A stretch of DNA of 64,000 bases from Bacteroidales bacterium (GTDB taxonomy: Bacteria; Bacteroidota; Bacteroidia; Bacteroidales; F082). Shown one piece after another: positions 13,701 through 20,929 of the stretch. The notes below the pieces were generated by a model. That model searched no databases. It had not been told where the DNA came from and was given only the letters and a program-made list of their open reading frames with translations. The DNA lies in NCBI GenBank assembly GCA_017530365.1, contig JAFXMK010000011.1, forward strand, positions 124,001 through 188,000, read 5' to 3'. The translations under genes and the position numbers were made by a program. Within the stretch, counting starts at the first letter, position 1; each line of letters begins with the position of its first letter.

Positions 13701-15726
13701 GGTGTTGGGCAGTCAGACCTTCCCGGCCTTTGCTGCCACCAACAACAACAAGATCAACTACTGCTATGCCGACAAACAGCAAACCTCTTATGTGGGCAGC
13801 GGTACAGATCCTGTGGGCAGTGGCTATTATGCTGCTGTGGTTGACCGTAAGGCTATTGGCTACATGTACGCCGACAATAAGGTTAATGCCACCAACGACT
13901 ACGTGGTTAATGCAATCTCTTATGCCAACAACCATATTGACAAATGGCCCGGCTTGCTTAGCACGCTGAACCAGTGGGTAAAAGCCAAGAGCAACGATAA
14001 TATCACCTACACTTCTTGGTTGCGTCCGACTTCCGCCAACATCAACGGCGACCTGCCGGTGTTGACCTTTGCCACTGGCAACAGCCTAGGCACCACCGAT
14101 GGCAAGTTCCTGAAGTATGCTGTCACAAGCGAGACAGACAATGGCCTCGATGCCTTGTTGGAGCTCTACAACGGCAAGACCTCCTATATCTTCCTCTATG
14201 ACAACGCCACTGAGGTAACTAAGGTTCCCGCAACGAGAACATACGTCTTCATCAACGAAGATGCCGTGCTGTTGCAGAAACAAGGTGCCAAGGGTGACTT
14301 CATCAACGCCACCGTGGGTGTGAGCTTCGACAACTCTTGCAAGACAGCTGTCTCCACTGGCGATCCGTCCATGCCGCTCAACTACGACTGGCACCTCATG
14401 TCATCACCGTTGAGCAACGCACCGATGGGCCTCAGCTGGAGCGAAGGACAGGTCAACTGGTGGGATACCCAAGACTGGGATGACGCCATCGGACAAGTCA
14501 CGGGCGTCAGCAACAGCTACATGCCTGATGGCACAGATAATGTCAGCCACTGGGACTTCTACACCTACTACGAGCCTGAATACCACTGGATCAACTTCAA
14601 GCGCAACAGCTCCAGCCACGCACACTACGAAGAACCGCACGGCTGGATCTCCTACTCCAATGAAGCCAATCTCGTCCCAGGCAAGGGCTACATGGCCGCC
14701 ATCGACCAGGACAGCTACCTGAGCAACACCGGCACGCTCAACAACGGCGATGTTCCGATCAAACTCACCTACAGCAACGACGGAACCGGCCTCGAAGAGC
14801 CCACCAAAGACTGGGGCAGCAACCTTGTCGGCAACCCCTATCAGGCCTACCTCGACCTTAATGCCGTCGCTGACGGAACAGGCTACACCAAGTTCTACAT
14901 CTATTCCGCCGAGACGAACCAGTACGTGCCTTTCACCACTGGTCAGTCCTCTAACACTTGGACACCGTCGCAGTTCATCCACCCGCACCAAGCCTTCTTC
15001 GTGCTGACCGATGCAACTGATGGCAAATTCAAGTTCACTTACGACATGGCCACCGCCGACAAGAACTCAGAGTCCTACTTCCGCAAAGGCGCCAAGATCG
15101 ACTACCCGTTGATCAACCTCTTCGCCAAGAACGAGGCTGGTGCCCTCAACTATACCATCATCGAGGTCGGCCGTCCCGAGCTCGGCGGCGCTGAGAGGAC
15201 AGAGGCCCTTAAGACCACTGACTTCGACCTCTACGCACATTACGGACAGAACGACTACAAGCTCCTCTTCACTCCCGAAGAGGCTCAGCGAGTCGCCGTG
15301 TTCTTCAACGCCAAGAAGGACGGAACCTATACCCTCAGCTGGGACACCCAGAACGGCGAGTTCAGCTTCCTACGTCTCATCGACAACATCACAGGCGTCG
15401 AGGTCGACATGCTCAACAACGACCACTACACCTTCGAAGGCCATGCCACCGACTACGCCTCGCGCTTCTACATCCTCTTCAACAACCCGAACGTGGAACC
15501 TGGAGGCAACGCCAACGGTTATGGCAATGGCAACTTCGCCTACAACGACGGCTACGGCTGGATCGTCAACGGCGAGGGCCTCCTCGAACTCATCGACGTG
15601 ACCGGCCGCGTGCTCTACAGACAATATCTGGCAGGCGACATGAACCGCGTTCACCTTGATAATTACAAAACTGGTGTTTATGTACTGAAATTAGGTGACA
15701 TGACACAGAAAATCATCATCAAATGA
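4741..15726 (+). CDS. giant T9SS-sorted modular surface protein (3661 aa)
   Basis: Secreted giant protein, probably surface-anchored through the type IX system. Seen: signal peptide about 1-32 (cleavage AQA/QVY); two chitobiase-C/Fn3-like segments with IRYT-(I/T)-G patterns (about 183-257 and 375-445); an AT-richer domain (about 665-850); long glycine-rich beta-helix-like repeats of the GGTxxxVYGGG type (about 1015-1400 and 1587-1807), interrupted by a cleaved-adhesin-like module ending WLLIDDIEI (about 1404-1580); a right-handed beta-helix-like part with NGGTL and GGAVYV strands (about 2454-2675); GLUG-like IGGLVG repeats (about 2830-2990); and a C-terminal type A sorting tail, LIDVTGRVLY through GVYVLKLGDMTQKIIIK (about 3600-3661). 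An adhesin or matrix role is inferred; no catalytic motif was recognised. Base composition changes along the gene, suggesting assembly from modules. Confidence 0.9.
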   Translation: MISNRQKKKRLFVRTLVMTLFMALFTQIAQAQVYMHNGSSYAGTSGVKFYDSGGPSKGPANYWLHWFGRNQEFTYTFNPEQNGYAMQVDFEAFTAYTDNNGANDAHALNGNFALRLNNAELSIYEGDAVNPNKLITTLTGTIIEPFTVMANGPITFYFKSYGFTEEGWGATVKAIPASSYELQKPAISMEVCSDLVVLYPTTLGASIRYTTGNPNNNNPSATNGTLYTEPFSVTYPTTVKAVTVNGNNASEVADKTYNATDATPVPNINNATIERDGNTIIITPPTVPDHLNETYAVIYTTAASGNTPEDPVYLGYQNPNNVGTYVDPDGWNGSMPGLVHFEWTTPNTNFKFCIVAKTCVKQSVVRTYQFGKLQVPDPTIDITDNGNNTGKADISWTSGYTIRYTIDGSEPSTTNGTLVTSGTTVTVNNSLTPGQTVKVVAYKVTNGSVDTNYEPSDVVSEMYLPGGGASGTYGGTVILNDFEDHSWSYYSDATNPIRSLNPADVKITYYGNGKMYTSTGATPSGNLSDATGVKVGPSENEDTFIYLKTLERANGDAGTGNLAYTLIPNPFSVRPKFTSGGTTYYTGFYGWRVKSLNGVTINGYNVGSIIPAETEIQFVTDNSEGNEVEFEAVWARAYVTNSTSTSGLNANVSYERNFMVLGSNPGTQSQTITLGSGNSTTSGRNVPLYINRAYGYGYSLSQQIYTASEIGSSGSITSLAFRVNNAQSSNRTLHIYLTSTTNTDFDYDSDWGAYASVPMSASGLVFSGTVNFNQTGWKTITLDTPFEYDGSSNIIVTVFDATGTYMDTSPRFYTYSGNAVYNSRTSAYTEEGYYFAMNHITYKPQIQFTIASSPLSGLNVPLTVTAYNPDGTGGSSTVALSNGINCAADLKIENIRLNSMSQLTANGHNLVIGRGVTGEVSHIRGMSSGSSSAVNYTIRLESGTFGQFDLIDSDGYTFGNTVSTRAVFGCDYDRAKNDNSKLNIAPSGTVYGGNGLHSFTSANNRNNITYDWLIKSGKVQGVQGVEDANAQYSIYMGNSINANNSNSVQYCGKRRLVMEGGEIASIAGGVNCYGDNYANYGVNDGSWSVLIRIKGGTANGSIYGAAAYAGASGDRRFVLTNGTVKGWIAGGANGVQEDGGVMYGNSYVYVGGKTQVNSSGSTTVINRAVGGNVFGAGCGYNATSTSGQVTAGTNVVIADEAYVERGVYGGGSYGYTEATANVHVLGGTIGCVAGGVDGESYVANIKGGVFGGACQNKGGITNVTVKDGTVNGDVYGGSNYNGEVANLATVNVSGGTVQNVFGGGLGANTNMAAGTSVNISGGIINNNVYGGGEEGTVTGNTDVKVSGGTMKDVYGAGKGVSGTTGSKATITGQTFVEVTGGTIANVYGGGENGNIGAESAVEPGLFGTLTYDFADGTLGNWTTIDADGDNYNWQATTDFDGHNGTGVAASASFINNVGALTPDNYLVSPRVNLGGSISFWACAQDGNYSEEHFGLFVSTTDNNASSFVLVNEWTLPANGNKGPEGVSRGGNRDQGTWHQFSANLSAYSGKAGYIAIRHFNCTDEYWLLIDDIEIIAPEQQEVAVASTVTINGGNISENVFGGGAYGTTAGSTIVNVKNGSVHGSVYGGALGNQGSVYVAGSHTVNVLGGRVYSNVYGGSRNADDALSFDPGNFADADDDETVCAVNISGGQIDQQVYAAGYYGNCFGSVYAFIGKDAIYNAPHHVETAGQESAAEPYEIAKLSITGSVWAGGDWGKFDGTFGAPTISGNSNVYIDGQDYITNTSDKNTVGYMGIDGSVFGSGTSCDAGKKEHTVMLRNYGESSDPFNSTTRNFASIQRADYLVLDNVHLDFQGQGLVNSLNVTELYSIYEVSEAVIVTGGSTLIMDAPIDQIKSFWSASCSDVFTADLPTSQTAVGGYTAITPSTLSATPNKVRVNGGNYIKVYHDKQIATTSGNTTSYTAGYGMLNGYAYMMASSGDNEATCAYARPRWCTGAPFAMNNATYDNRNDGGWVSYVSGDNVFALDGTKVTSGGVQMEYENHTPGSKVGEAYFRIWRTTGEIHEREGVFDVVAHGEDEFKYVDVEIELPAWRGHDYYYMFQTQGQGSNLNTTIDYGTELMVFNTALYDNNSWMTYDVQGHAQKLEADTDEQAEIKKQPEVNYGLVILPGTGNALSSPQIDETAAPALIINNDADAFLASQNNGKPVNSFTFTDNTEMPTVTFRLTYSDLLNSNKTYEPIWVNLVQCDKDGNVKDIVKVKLIINTSTVVGRDFKAQVYAVMNGNGSTAEESHVQIVLPRFTLNQGGVDSHFTVESIEWTPANTTDGAGQLVTVASNAFDKTKFAVEFSAADNYDGTTGWNELNYTIYDTKVLYGPPATTPKEMGTTSARTQFSFDFNLYYNGNEEIDIDKPELLGTIVYNMKFTNYGTTSESDPLGHETFTITIEVYRRGKGTRYYLDGVNGKNSNTGTFPDQAMLTLSALFNRSGFLPGDEIYVVNQVTAEDELEWNGLAKGGNVLIYRYNGGHALSGEDAEIIGNEDNTAYTGALINVPNGATMTIHGITLDGYYNNGGDGSDYSTVASEAALITVQNGGTLELNQNTTLQQNYNHSEEGGGAVYVYQGGTLMMNEDAHIANNKTEYDGAGVYMNGTMIVSDKVVVWDNLGNGNTQNNVYLASKESVVQIGVDADSEHYQDLAYDAENADESAKIGVTKSTSNFTAGVAEVVYSAETGWLEEPLATQAIIVHDGNIYKLETGASANMLYWRDTWVTFVTSQPEGFNINNIDSEEDLAWLISLVNGENNQTANTFENQTVVVKKNLDMGAHTWVPIGERNNVFKGTFEGNGYTIEGLNSSLNRTDLGMFGIAEGATIQNVIAQGTFDGIANNYGTIAGTMKGGTISNVEAAGTLTGDANYAQNIGGLVGVTETGTTIHSSFAVNTLTAQRDETVVGGLVAQNGGDLYNSYANVTITGTDNTPIGGLVGVNDGTVENCYVVLGSQTFPAFAATNNNKINYCYADKQQTSYVGSGTDPVGSGYYAAVVDRKAIGYMYADNKVNATNDYVVNAISYANNHIDKWPGLLSTLNQWVKAKSNDNITYTSWLRPTSANINGDLPVLTFATGNSLGTTDGKFLKYAVTSETDNGLDALLELYNGKTSYIFLYDNATEVTKVPATRTYVFINEDAVLLQKQGAKGDFINATVGVSFDNSCKTAVSTGDPSMPLNYDWHLMSSPLSNAPMGLSWSEGQVNWWDTQDWDDAIGQVTGVSNSYMPDGTDNVSHWDFYTYYEPEYHWINFKRNSSSHAHYEEPHGWISYSNEANLVPGKGYMAAIDQDSYLSNTGTLNNGDVPIKLTYSNDGTGLEEPTKDWGSNLVGNPYQAYLDLNAVADGTGYTKFYIYSAETNQYVPFTTGQSSNTWTPSQFIHPHQAFFVLTDATDGKFKFTYDMATADKNSESYFRKGAKIDYPLINLFAKNEAGALNYTIIEVGRPELGGAERTEALKTTDFDLYAHYGQNDYKLLFTPEEAQRVAVFFNAKKDGTYTLSWDTQNGEFSFLRLIDNITGVEVDMLNNDHYTFEGHATDYASRFYILFNNPNVEPGGNANGYGNGNFAYNDGYGWIVNGEGLLELIDVTGRVLYRQYLAGDMNRVHLDNYKTGVYVLKLGDMTQKIIIK

Positions 15727-15748
15727 CGCGTAAAATGAAAAATGGTAT

Positions 15749-15756
15749 TAACTTTG
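15749..15756 (+). promoter_or_regulatory. -7 box TAACTTTG upstream of the small sorted protein
   Basis: A perfect TAnnTTTG match followed by C, ending 17 nt before the chosen ATG at 15774. No TTG is visible at the expected -33 spacing, which would lie inside the end of the preceding gene. The small gene may have its own start of transcription or be read through from upstream. Confidence 0.4.
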
Positions 15757-15773
15757 CAAATTCAAGGAATAAG

Positions 15774-16037
15774 ATGAAAAAGAGTATTGTCATTATCATA
15801 ATCGCCATGCTGATCGGGTGCTTCAAGCCCCTGTCGGCCCAGATCATCTACACTCAGGAAGACGCAGGACTCAACCCCCGCGCTCAATCTGAAGCGCCCA
15901 TGGGCGTCATGGTCCCCATGCAGGGTGTCTCCGTTGACCAATGGAAAATCACACCCCTGGGCAACGGCCTCCTGCTCCTCGCCGGCTTGGGCGGCGCCTA
16001 CCTGCTCAGTAAACGCAAAAAGTCGAAAATAGAATAA
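15774..16037 (+). CDS. small exported protein with tripartite C-terminal sorting-like tail
   Basis: An 87-residue protein. The frame is open back to 15723, but the start MKKSIVIII at 15774 gives a clean signal peptide ending LSAQ and follows AGGAAT, so it is preferred. After a short polar middle, the C-terminus has a PLGNG motif, a hydrophobic helix (GLLLLAGLGGAYLL) and a basic tail (SKRKKSK). That is the layout of PEP-CTERM or PID-CTERM-like sorting signals handled by exosortase-type enzymes. No exosortase gene is in the window. It sits directly behind the giant T9SS gene and ahead of a lipoprotein and an AsmA gene. Function unknown. Confidence 0.6.
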   Translation: MKKSIVIIIIAMLIGCFKPLSAQIIYTQEDAGLNPRAQSEAPMGVMVPMQGVSVDQWKITPLGNGLLLLAGLGGAYLLSKRKKSKIE

Positions 16038-16040
16038 TAA

Positions 16041-16406
16041 GTGAAAAAGGGCTGTATCGTTATCGGCCTTGCGGTGTTACTGGCTCTTTGCTCTTGTGGA
16101 ACAGAGCCAGTAACGCCGACCTTCGACGAAGCACTGCTCGTCGGAGAATGGATCGACAGCACCCTGCATGAGAAATATCTCCCCGAAGGCATAGGCACCA
16201 CCTGGGACACCTACGACGACGTCACAGAAGAAGAAGCCGACACCTTCAACTGGAGCTTCGACGGCAGCCGGCTGATTCAAGAACACCACATGGTTGTCGG
16301 TGTCGTGCCTCGGATCCTCACTGTGAAGAAACTCGACTTCGACAGTCTGGTTTACCAAGATTCTGGCGGTATCCTGCATCACTTCTACCGAAACGACACG
16401 CCATGA
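16041..16406 (+). CDS. small lipoprotein, lipocalin-like
   Basis: 121 residues from a GTG start, three bases after the previous stop. The N-terminus is a lipoprotein signal with lipobox LCSC (Cys at about residue 19). The rest begins LVGEWIDST and continues with short beta strands, like the small lipocalin-like lipoproteins common in Bacteroidales (a G-x-W near the start of the fold). The stop overlaps the next start by four bases (ATGA), suggesting translational coupling to the AsmA-family gene. Ligand unknown. Confidence 0.65.
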   Translation: MKKGCIVIGLAVLLALCSCGTEPVTPTFDEALLVGEWIDSTLHEKYLPEGIGTTWDTYDDVTEEEADTFNWSFDGSRLIQEHHMVVGVVPRILTVKKLDFDSLVYQDSGGILHHFYRNDTP

Positions 16407-19400
16407 AAAAAGCACTAAAAATCACTGGAATTACTCTCGCAAGCCTTGTGGGAGTAATTCTTGTTTTATCTACCATCGCTCTCGCCGTCGTCACCTCGCC
16501 CAAACGACTCACCAACCTGGTGAAACGCTATGTGCCGAAATACGTTGACTTCGACGTCAGGCTGCAACAAGCCAACCTTACCCTTTTCAAGACCTTCCCC
16601 GACATCGGCCTCGAACTCGACCAAGTGGCCATCATGAGCCCCATGGCAGGCGCCCCATCCGACACCCTCGCCAGTATCGAGAAACTCACCCTCGCCGCCG
16701 ATGCCAAAAAGTTCCTCAAGGAGAAACAAATCATCGTCAAGAAACTCATCCTTGATGATGCCTATGTCAACCTCTTCACCAACGCAGAAGGCCACAGCAA
16801 CCTCGACATCTTCAGCTCCGACACTACCAAGACCGACACCACCAAGACCGAGTTCGACTACAGCGTGGCGCTGGAAGAACTCAAACTCAACAACAGCTCG
16901 GTATTCTACAACGACCTGTGCTCAAAGCTCCATGCTGCCGCCATCGGCCTCAATGCCGACATCCAAGGCACGATGAACGATGACGACATCCAAGCCGTGC
17001 TCGGCCTCAAAGCCAACAGCATCCGCTTACAGAACGAAGGCCTCTCGGGAGCCATACAACAGCTCAACCTCGGCTTCGACGGCGACTTCAAAGACTATAA
17101 TCACCTCCACGGCACCCTGCAAGTCGGATCGCCTGACCTCACACTGAATGCAGGCTACGAAGTGCTACATCACGATGCCCTGAACGTCAAGTTGCCCGTC
17201 ACGCTGGATTTGGATCCGCTGGGAGCAACCTTAGCCATGGCAACTGTCGTCCTAAATGACTACCAAATCACGCTGGATGGCAATGTCATCGCAAGAGACA
17301 CTAACAGCTATGAACTGGACATGGCATTCGCCACCAACACCCTCGACACCGAGGACCTGATGCGTTATCTGCCCGAGAAGGTCACCAAGAGCATGAATGG
17401 CATGAGCTTCAAGGGTAAAGCGGCCCTCACCGATGGCAAGATCACTGGCTGCTACAACGACAGCACCATGCCGCTGATCACCGCCAAGGTCAACGCTACC
17501 GACGCCACCATTGGTATCCCCAGCCTGCCCTACCCCTTCAAGGAAACTACGCTCAGCACCCTGATGAGCATCGACCTCAACGACAGCATCAACGCCAAGG
17601 ACATCCAGCTCAACACCAAGCTGAACCGCTCCACCATCGAAGCCAACGGCGACATCACCGACCTGACAGGCACGATGGACCTCGACATGAACCTCAAGTC
17701 GAACCTCTACCTTACCGACCTGAAGGCTTTCCTGCCCAAAAACATGAAACTCAACGGTCGCGCCGATGCGAAAGTCAAGCTGCAAAGCAAACTCGACGAC
17801 CTGATGAAGACCGTCAACACCTTGCAGTTCAACAACAAGATGAAGGCCGACGCCAACATCAATGTCAACAGCTTCGATCTCGCTATGGACAGCATCCATG
17901 CTGAGTCACCATCGATGAAACTCACCATCGCCACACCGACTGCACAACGCAAAGGGCTGCGCCTTGGCCTCACTACAACAAACCTGAATGCCACTGCAGG
18001 GCCTAAGATCAACGCCAACCTCAACGGTCTCACCCTGGAAGCCAACGCCGACCGTCTCGACAAGATAGAATCAGCCTTGGCCGATGCAACGCTGAACCTG
18101 AGTGCCCTTAACCTTGTTTACGACACTATCCGTTGCGATGCTGTCAGCCCTACCGTCACTCTGGTCACGACACCAAAAAACAACAAGAACCTGAACGTCA
18201 GTGCTACACTAAAGAGCGGCCAACTCAACGCCTCAGCCGGATCAGGTTATCAATTCAACACCCAGTCGATCGCAGTAGCCGCCTCGGCACGCCAAGACAA
18301 GAGCAAGGACCCGAGCGACTTCCTCAACCACTGGAATCCCACTGCCGACTTCTTCCTCAACAACGCCCAACTCACCGTCGCCAACCTCGACGAGAAGGTC
18401 ATCGTCCCCTCCATCGACTTCCAATTCGATGACACAGGGCTTGACTTCAAGAAAGGCGGCATAAAGCTTGGCAAGTCGGATCTCAACCTCAAGGGCAAGG
18501 TCACCGGCATCAAAGAGTGGATGGCTGACACGAAGAACCTAATGAAGGCCGACCTACACGTACACTCCAACTATCTGGACATCAACGAGATCATGGATCT
18601 TACCAGCGGTCTCGGCGTAGAACGCGACAGCACCGAGGTAGAGGACAAAAATGCCGAAGGCGATCCATTTATGGTGCCTGAAGGCGTCGATCTCGACTTC
18701 AAGGTCACGGCCAACAAAGCCTTGTACCGCAACTTCGAGTTCAACGACTTGGGCGGTAACGCCACCATCAAGGACGGCACCCTCATGCTACGTGAGATCG
18801 GCTTCACCAACGAGGCTGCACAGATGCAACTCACCGCCATGTACCAGTCACCCCGCAAAAACCACCTCTTCCTGAGCATGGACTTCCACCTCTTAGACGT
18901 GCAGATCCACGACCTGCTCCACATGATCCCCGAGATCGACACCATCGTGCCAATGCTCAAGACCTTCGACGGTGCCGCAGAGTTCCATATCGCCGCTCAG
19001 ACCAACCTCAACGCAAAATACGACCTCAAGATGTCCACCTTGCGCGCCGCCGCCGACATCGAAGGCGCCAACCTGCAGGTGCGCGACATCGCCTCGTTCA
19101 CCAAGATCACCGACATGCTGAAGGTCAGCACCAACGGCCTTTATAAGATCGACAGCCTCGACATCCAGCTGACCGCCTTCAAGAACGAGGTGGATCTCTG
19201 GCCCTTCCAGATCGCCATCGGCAAGTACAAGGCCACCCTCGACGGACATTACAACTTGAATAAGATGGGTGAATACCACATCTCCATCACCCAATCACCG
19301 CTACCGACGCGTCTGGGCCTGAAAATCTCAGGACCGCTGAACAACCTCAGCTACCAGCTGGAGCCCTGCAAATACCCGAACCTCTACCGTCCCGAGCGCC

Positions 19401-19480
19401 GTAACGACACCGAGCAGATGGTGATGCAGTTGAAGAAGAAGATCGGCGAAGAGCTTCGCAAAGGGGTGAAGGAAGAATGA
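16403..19480 (+). CDS. AsmA family protein
   Basis: 1025 residues, with one N-terminal transmembrane helix (about 6-30) and then a long periplasmic part of repetitive beta structure with alternating hydrophobic residues (for example LQQANLTLFKTFPDIGLELD near residue 55), typical of AsmA and related bridge-like lipid transfer proteins. Members of this superfamily are placed at the envelope, where several are thought to move phospholipid between membranes. The C-terminal part (FDGAAEFHIAAQTNLNAKYD, about 850-870) matches the AsmA_2-like region in layout. The start overlaps the lipoprotein upstream by four bases. The family call is confident; its cargo is not known. Confidence 0.85.
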   Translation: MKKALKITGITLASLVGVILVLSTIALAVVTSPKRLTNLVKRYVPKYVDFDVRLQQANLTLFKTFPDIGLELDQVAIMSPMAGAPSDTLASIEKLTLAADAKKFLKEKQIIVKKLILDDAYVNLFTNAEGHSNLDIFSSDTTKTDTTKTEFDYSVALEELKLNNSSVFYNDLCSKLHAAAIGLNADIQGTMNDDDIQAVLGLKANSIRLQNEGLSGAIQQLNLGFDGDFKDYNHLHGTLQVGSPDLTLNAGYEVLHHDALNVKLPVTLDLDPLGATLAMATVVLNDYQITLDGNVIARDTNSYELDMAFATNTLDTEDLMRYLPEKVTKSMNGMSFKGKAALTDGKITGCYNDSTMPLITAKVNATDATIGIPSLPYPFKETTLSTLMSIDLNDSINAKDIQLNTKLNRSTIEANGDITDLTGTMDLDMNLKSNLYLTDLKAFLPKNMKLNGRADAKVKLQSKLDDLMKTVNTLQFNNKMKADANINVNSFDLAMDSIHAESPSMKLTIATPTAQRKGLRLGLTTTNLNATAGPKINANLNGLTLEANADRLDKIESALADATLNLSALNLVYDTIRCDAVSPTVTLVTTPKNNKNLNVSATLKSGQLNASAGSGYQFNTQSIAVAASARQDKSKDPSDFLNHWNPTADFFLNNAQLTVANLDEKVIVPSIDFQFDDTGLDFKKGGIKLGKSDLNLKGKVTGIKEWMADTKNLMKADLHVHSNYLDINEIMDLTSGLGVERDSTEVEDKNAEGDPFMVPEGVDLDFKVTANKALYRNFEFNDLGGNATIKDGTLMLREIGFTNEAAQMQLTAMYQSPRKNHLFLSMDFHLLDVQIHDLLHMIPEIDTIVPMLKTFDGAAEFHIAAQTNLNAKYDLKMSTLRAAADIEGANLQVRDIASFTKITDMLKVSTNGLYKIDSLDIQLTAFKNEVDLWPFQIAIGKYKATLDGHYNLNKMGEYHISITQSPLPTRLGLKISGPLNNLSYQLEPCKYPNLYRPERRNDTEQMVMQLKKKIGEELRKGVKEE

Positions 19481-19485
19481 TTTAG

Positions 19486-19632
19486 GATCATCCTCATCCC
19501 CGTATGGGAAAAACCCGACCATCCTCATCCCCGCAGGGGAAAAAACCGACCATCCTCATCCCCGCAGGGGATGATAGCTCTATAGAACTATCATCCGCCA
19601 GAGGCGGACGACCAACAAAACCTATCCCATAA
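19486..19632. repeat. REP-like palindrome cluster, left of transposase
   Basis: Three diverged copies of a CATCCTCATCCCCGCAGGGG unit (19486-19573; the first is degraded) are followed by a nested inverted repeat ATGATAG...CTATCAT (19571-19594) and the hairpin CATCCGCC-AGA-GGCGGACG (19592-19610). The last ~53 bases (from TCTATAGAACTATC to CCTATCCCATAAT) recur almost exactly at 20139-20194, so the two flanks of the transposase gene are direct repeats. Confidence 0.85.
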
Positions 19633-20194
19633 TTCAATTCCCGTATTTTCGTAATATGTCGTCATATTCCTCAGCAAATGTCTTTTTACGATGATGGACT
19701 TCTTGGTTACCAATATAACCACAAACCGCTGCTATCTGGCTAATATTGTACGAAAACGCGCCATACCCCTCTTGCCACGAAAAACGCCCCATGACCAAAC
19801 GATTCCTATTAATCCAAATTGAAGAATCTCTTTTTACTTCTTTAATCAAGTTGGAAAGAGATTCCGAGGGTTTAAAATTGAAAAAAAGGTGAATATGGTC
19901 TTCAACTCCACCGATGGCGAGCATTTTATGTCCATGATTTTGGACAATGGCGATAATATATTGAAATAATCTATCACGCCAACGTTTATTGATTAACGGA
20001 GCCCTTTGTTGAACAGAAAACACAACATGTATATAAAGCTGTGAATATGTTTTTTCCATAATTATAATAATATAAAAAGCAAAGATATGATTTTTTTATA
20101 TTATTATAATAAAATAAATTAATTAATTTAATCCGTTTTCTATAGAACTATCATCCGCCAGAGGCGGATGACCAACAAATCCCTATCCCATAAT
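19579..20194. mobile_element. REP-bracketed IS200-like element (RAYT-type unit)
   Basis: A Y1 transposase gene lies between near-identical ~53-bp direct repeats, each containing the CATCCGCC-AGA-GGCGGAYG hairpin. This is the arrangement of REP-associated tyrosine transposases (RAYTs), which are domesticated relatives of IS200/IS605 and mobilise or maintain REP palindromes. The extent given runs from the left to the right direct repeat; further palindromes extend to 20287. The true ends could not be determined. Confidence 0.7.
19634..20059 (-). CDS. IS200/IS605-family Y1 transposase, REP-associated (RAYT-like)
   Basis: 141 residues, close to the family's usual length and apparently intact. 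The HUH motif is HIH in VEDHIHLFF (about residue 55), and the catalytic Tyr is expected in CGYIGNQEVHHRKKTF (about 115-130), the conserved Y-I-x-N-Q-x-x-H-H pattern. Y1 transposases cut and rejoin single-stranded DNA at hairpins without target duplication. No accessory tnpB is present. The gene is AT-richer than its neighbours, and the flanking REP-like repeats suggest its substrates. The start ATG at 20059 is followed directly by the conserved beta strand (YSQLYIHVVFSV). Confidence 0.9.
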   Translation of the reverse strand: MEKTYSQLYIHVVFSVQQRAPLINKRWRDRLFQYIIAIVQNHGHKMLAIGGVEDHIHLFFNFKPSESLSNLIKEVKRDSSIWINRNRLVMGRFSWQEGYGAFSYNISQIAAVCGYIGNQEVHHRKKTFAEEYDDILRKYGN

Positions 20195-20287
20195 ACACGA
20201 TCCTCATCCCCGCAGGGGAAAACCGACCATCCTCATCCCCGCAGGGGATGATAGCTCTATAGAACTATCATCCGCCAGAGGCGGATG
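20139..20287. repeat. REP-like palindrome cluster, right of transposase
   Basis: Contains two perfect CATCCGCC-AGA-GGCGGATG hairpins (20152-20170 and 20269-20287), with two CATCCTCATCCCCGCAGGGG-type units between them. Bases 20139-20194 repeat the left flank (19579-19632) almost exactly. The cluster ends about 20 bases from the tdk stop codon, so it lies in the 3' region of tdk and could also act as its terminator. Confidence 0.85.
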
Positions 20288-20308
20288 ACCGAAAAAAATC
20301 AAAACATC

Positions 20309-20884
20309 TTATTTTTTCATCGCCTTCTGGTAACAAGCGCGGCACAACGGCTCGTAACTCTCGGTCTCACCCAAGACCACCAACTTGTCGCCGGCGATGG
20401 TACGGTGCGAATATTGGGCTTGTCCCCCGCAACGCACACAGATGGCATGTACCTTGGTAACATCCTCGGCGATAGCCATCAACTTGGGCATCGGCCCGAA
20501 GGGATTCCCCATGAAATCCATATCCAAACCAGCGATGATAACCCGAACACCGTTGTTAGCCAGCTGTTGGCATACATTCGGCAGCTCGTCGTCAAGGAAC
20601 TGCGCCTCATCGATGCCGATGACATCCACATCGTTGGCATACAAAAGAATCTGTGTGGCATTTTCCACAGGGATGGAATGCAACGCCGTCGAATTATGCG
20701 ACACCACATCCTCTTCGCTATAGCGCGTATCGACACCTGGCTTGAAGATCTCCACCTTCAACTTGGCGATTTTGGCCCTTTTCAGCCTCCTGATCAGCTC
20801 TTCTGTCTTGCCTGAGAACATCGATCCGCAGATGACTTCGATCCATCCTTGCGACCTATTATGATAATCTTTTTCAAGAAACAT
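20309..20884 (-). CDS. tdk: thymidine kinase
   Basis: 191 residues, the usual size of type II thymidine kinase, a cytosolic salvage enzyme converting thymidine to dTMP with ATP. Seen: P-loop GSMFSGKT (20-27); Walker B-like DEAQF (92-96); a zinc site of two cysteine pairs (CVRCG near residue 150 and CRAC near the C-terminus); and the substrate-loop [12 protein letters not shown]. The start at 20884 gives the expected short extension before the P-loop. It is monocistronic and divergent from the following operon. Confidence 0.96.
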   Translation of the reverse strand: MFLEKDYHNRSQGWIEVICGSMFSGKTEELIRRLKRAKIAKLKVEIFKPGVDTRYSEEDVVSHNSTALHSIPVENATQILLYANDVDVIGIDEAQFLDDELPNVCQQLANNGVRVIIAGLDMDFMGNPFGPMPKLMAIAEDVTKVHAICVRCGGQAQYSHRTIAGDKLVVLGETESYEPLCRACYQKAMKK

Positions 20885-20929
20885 GCCTGCGATATTTTAA
20901 TTCTTTGTAATTTAGCAAATCCATCCTAG

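Noticed and set aside
19486-19573. Short CRISPR-like array (three CATCCTCATCCCCGCAGGGG units)
   Set aside because: Units are adjacent with only a few bases between them and are palindromic; no spacers of constant length and no cas genes. They are REP-like repeats.
20285-20815. 176-codon plus-strand frame across tdk
   Set aside because: Antisense to thymidine kinase, whose P-loop, DEAQF and zinc cysteines are all in place on the minus strand.
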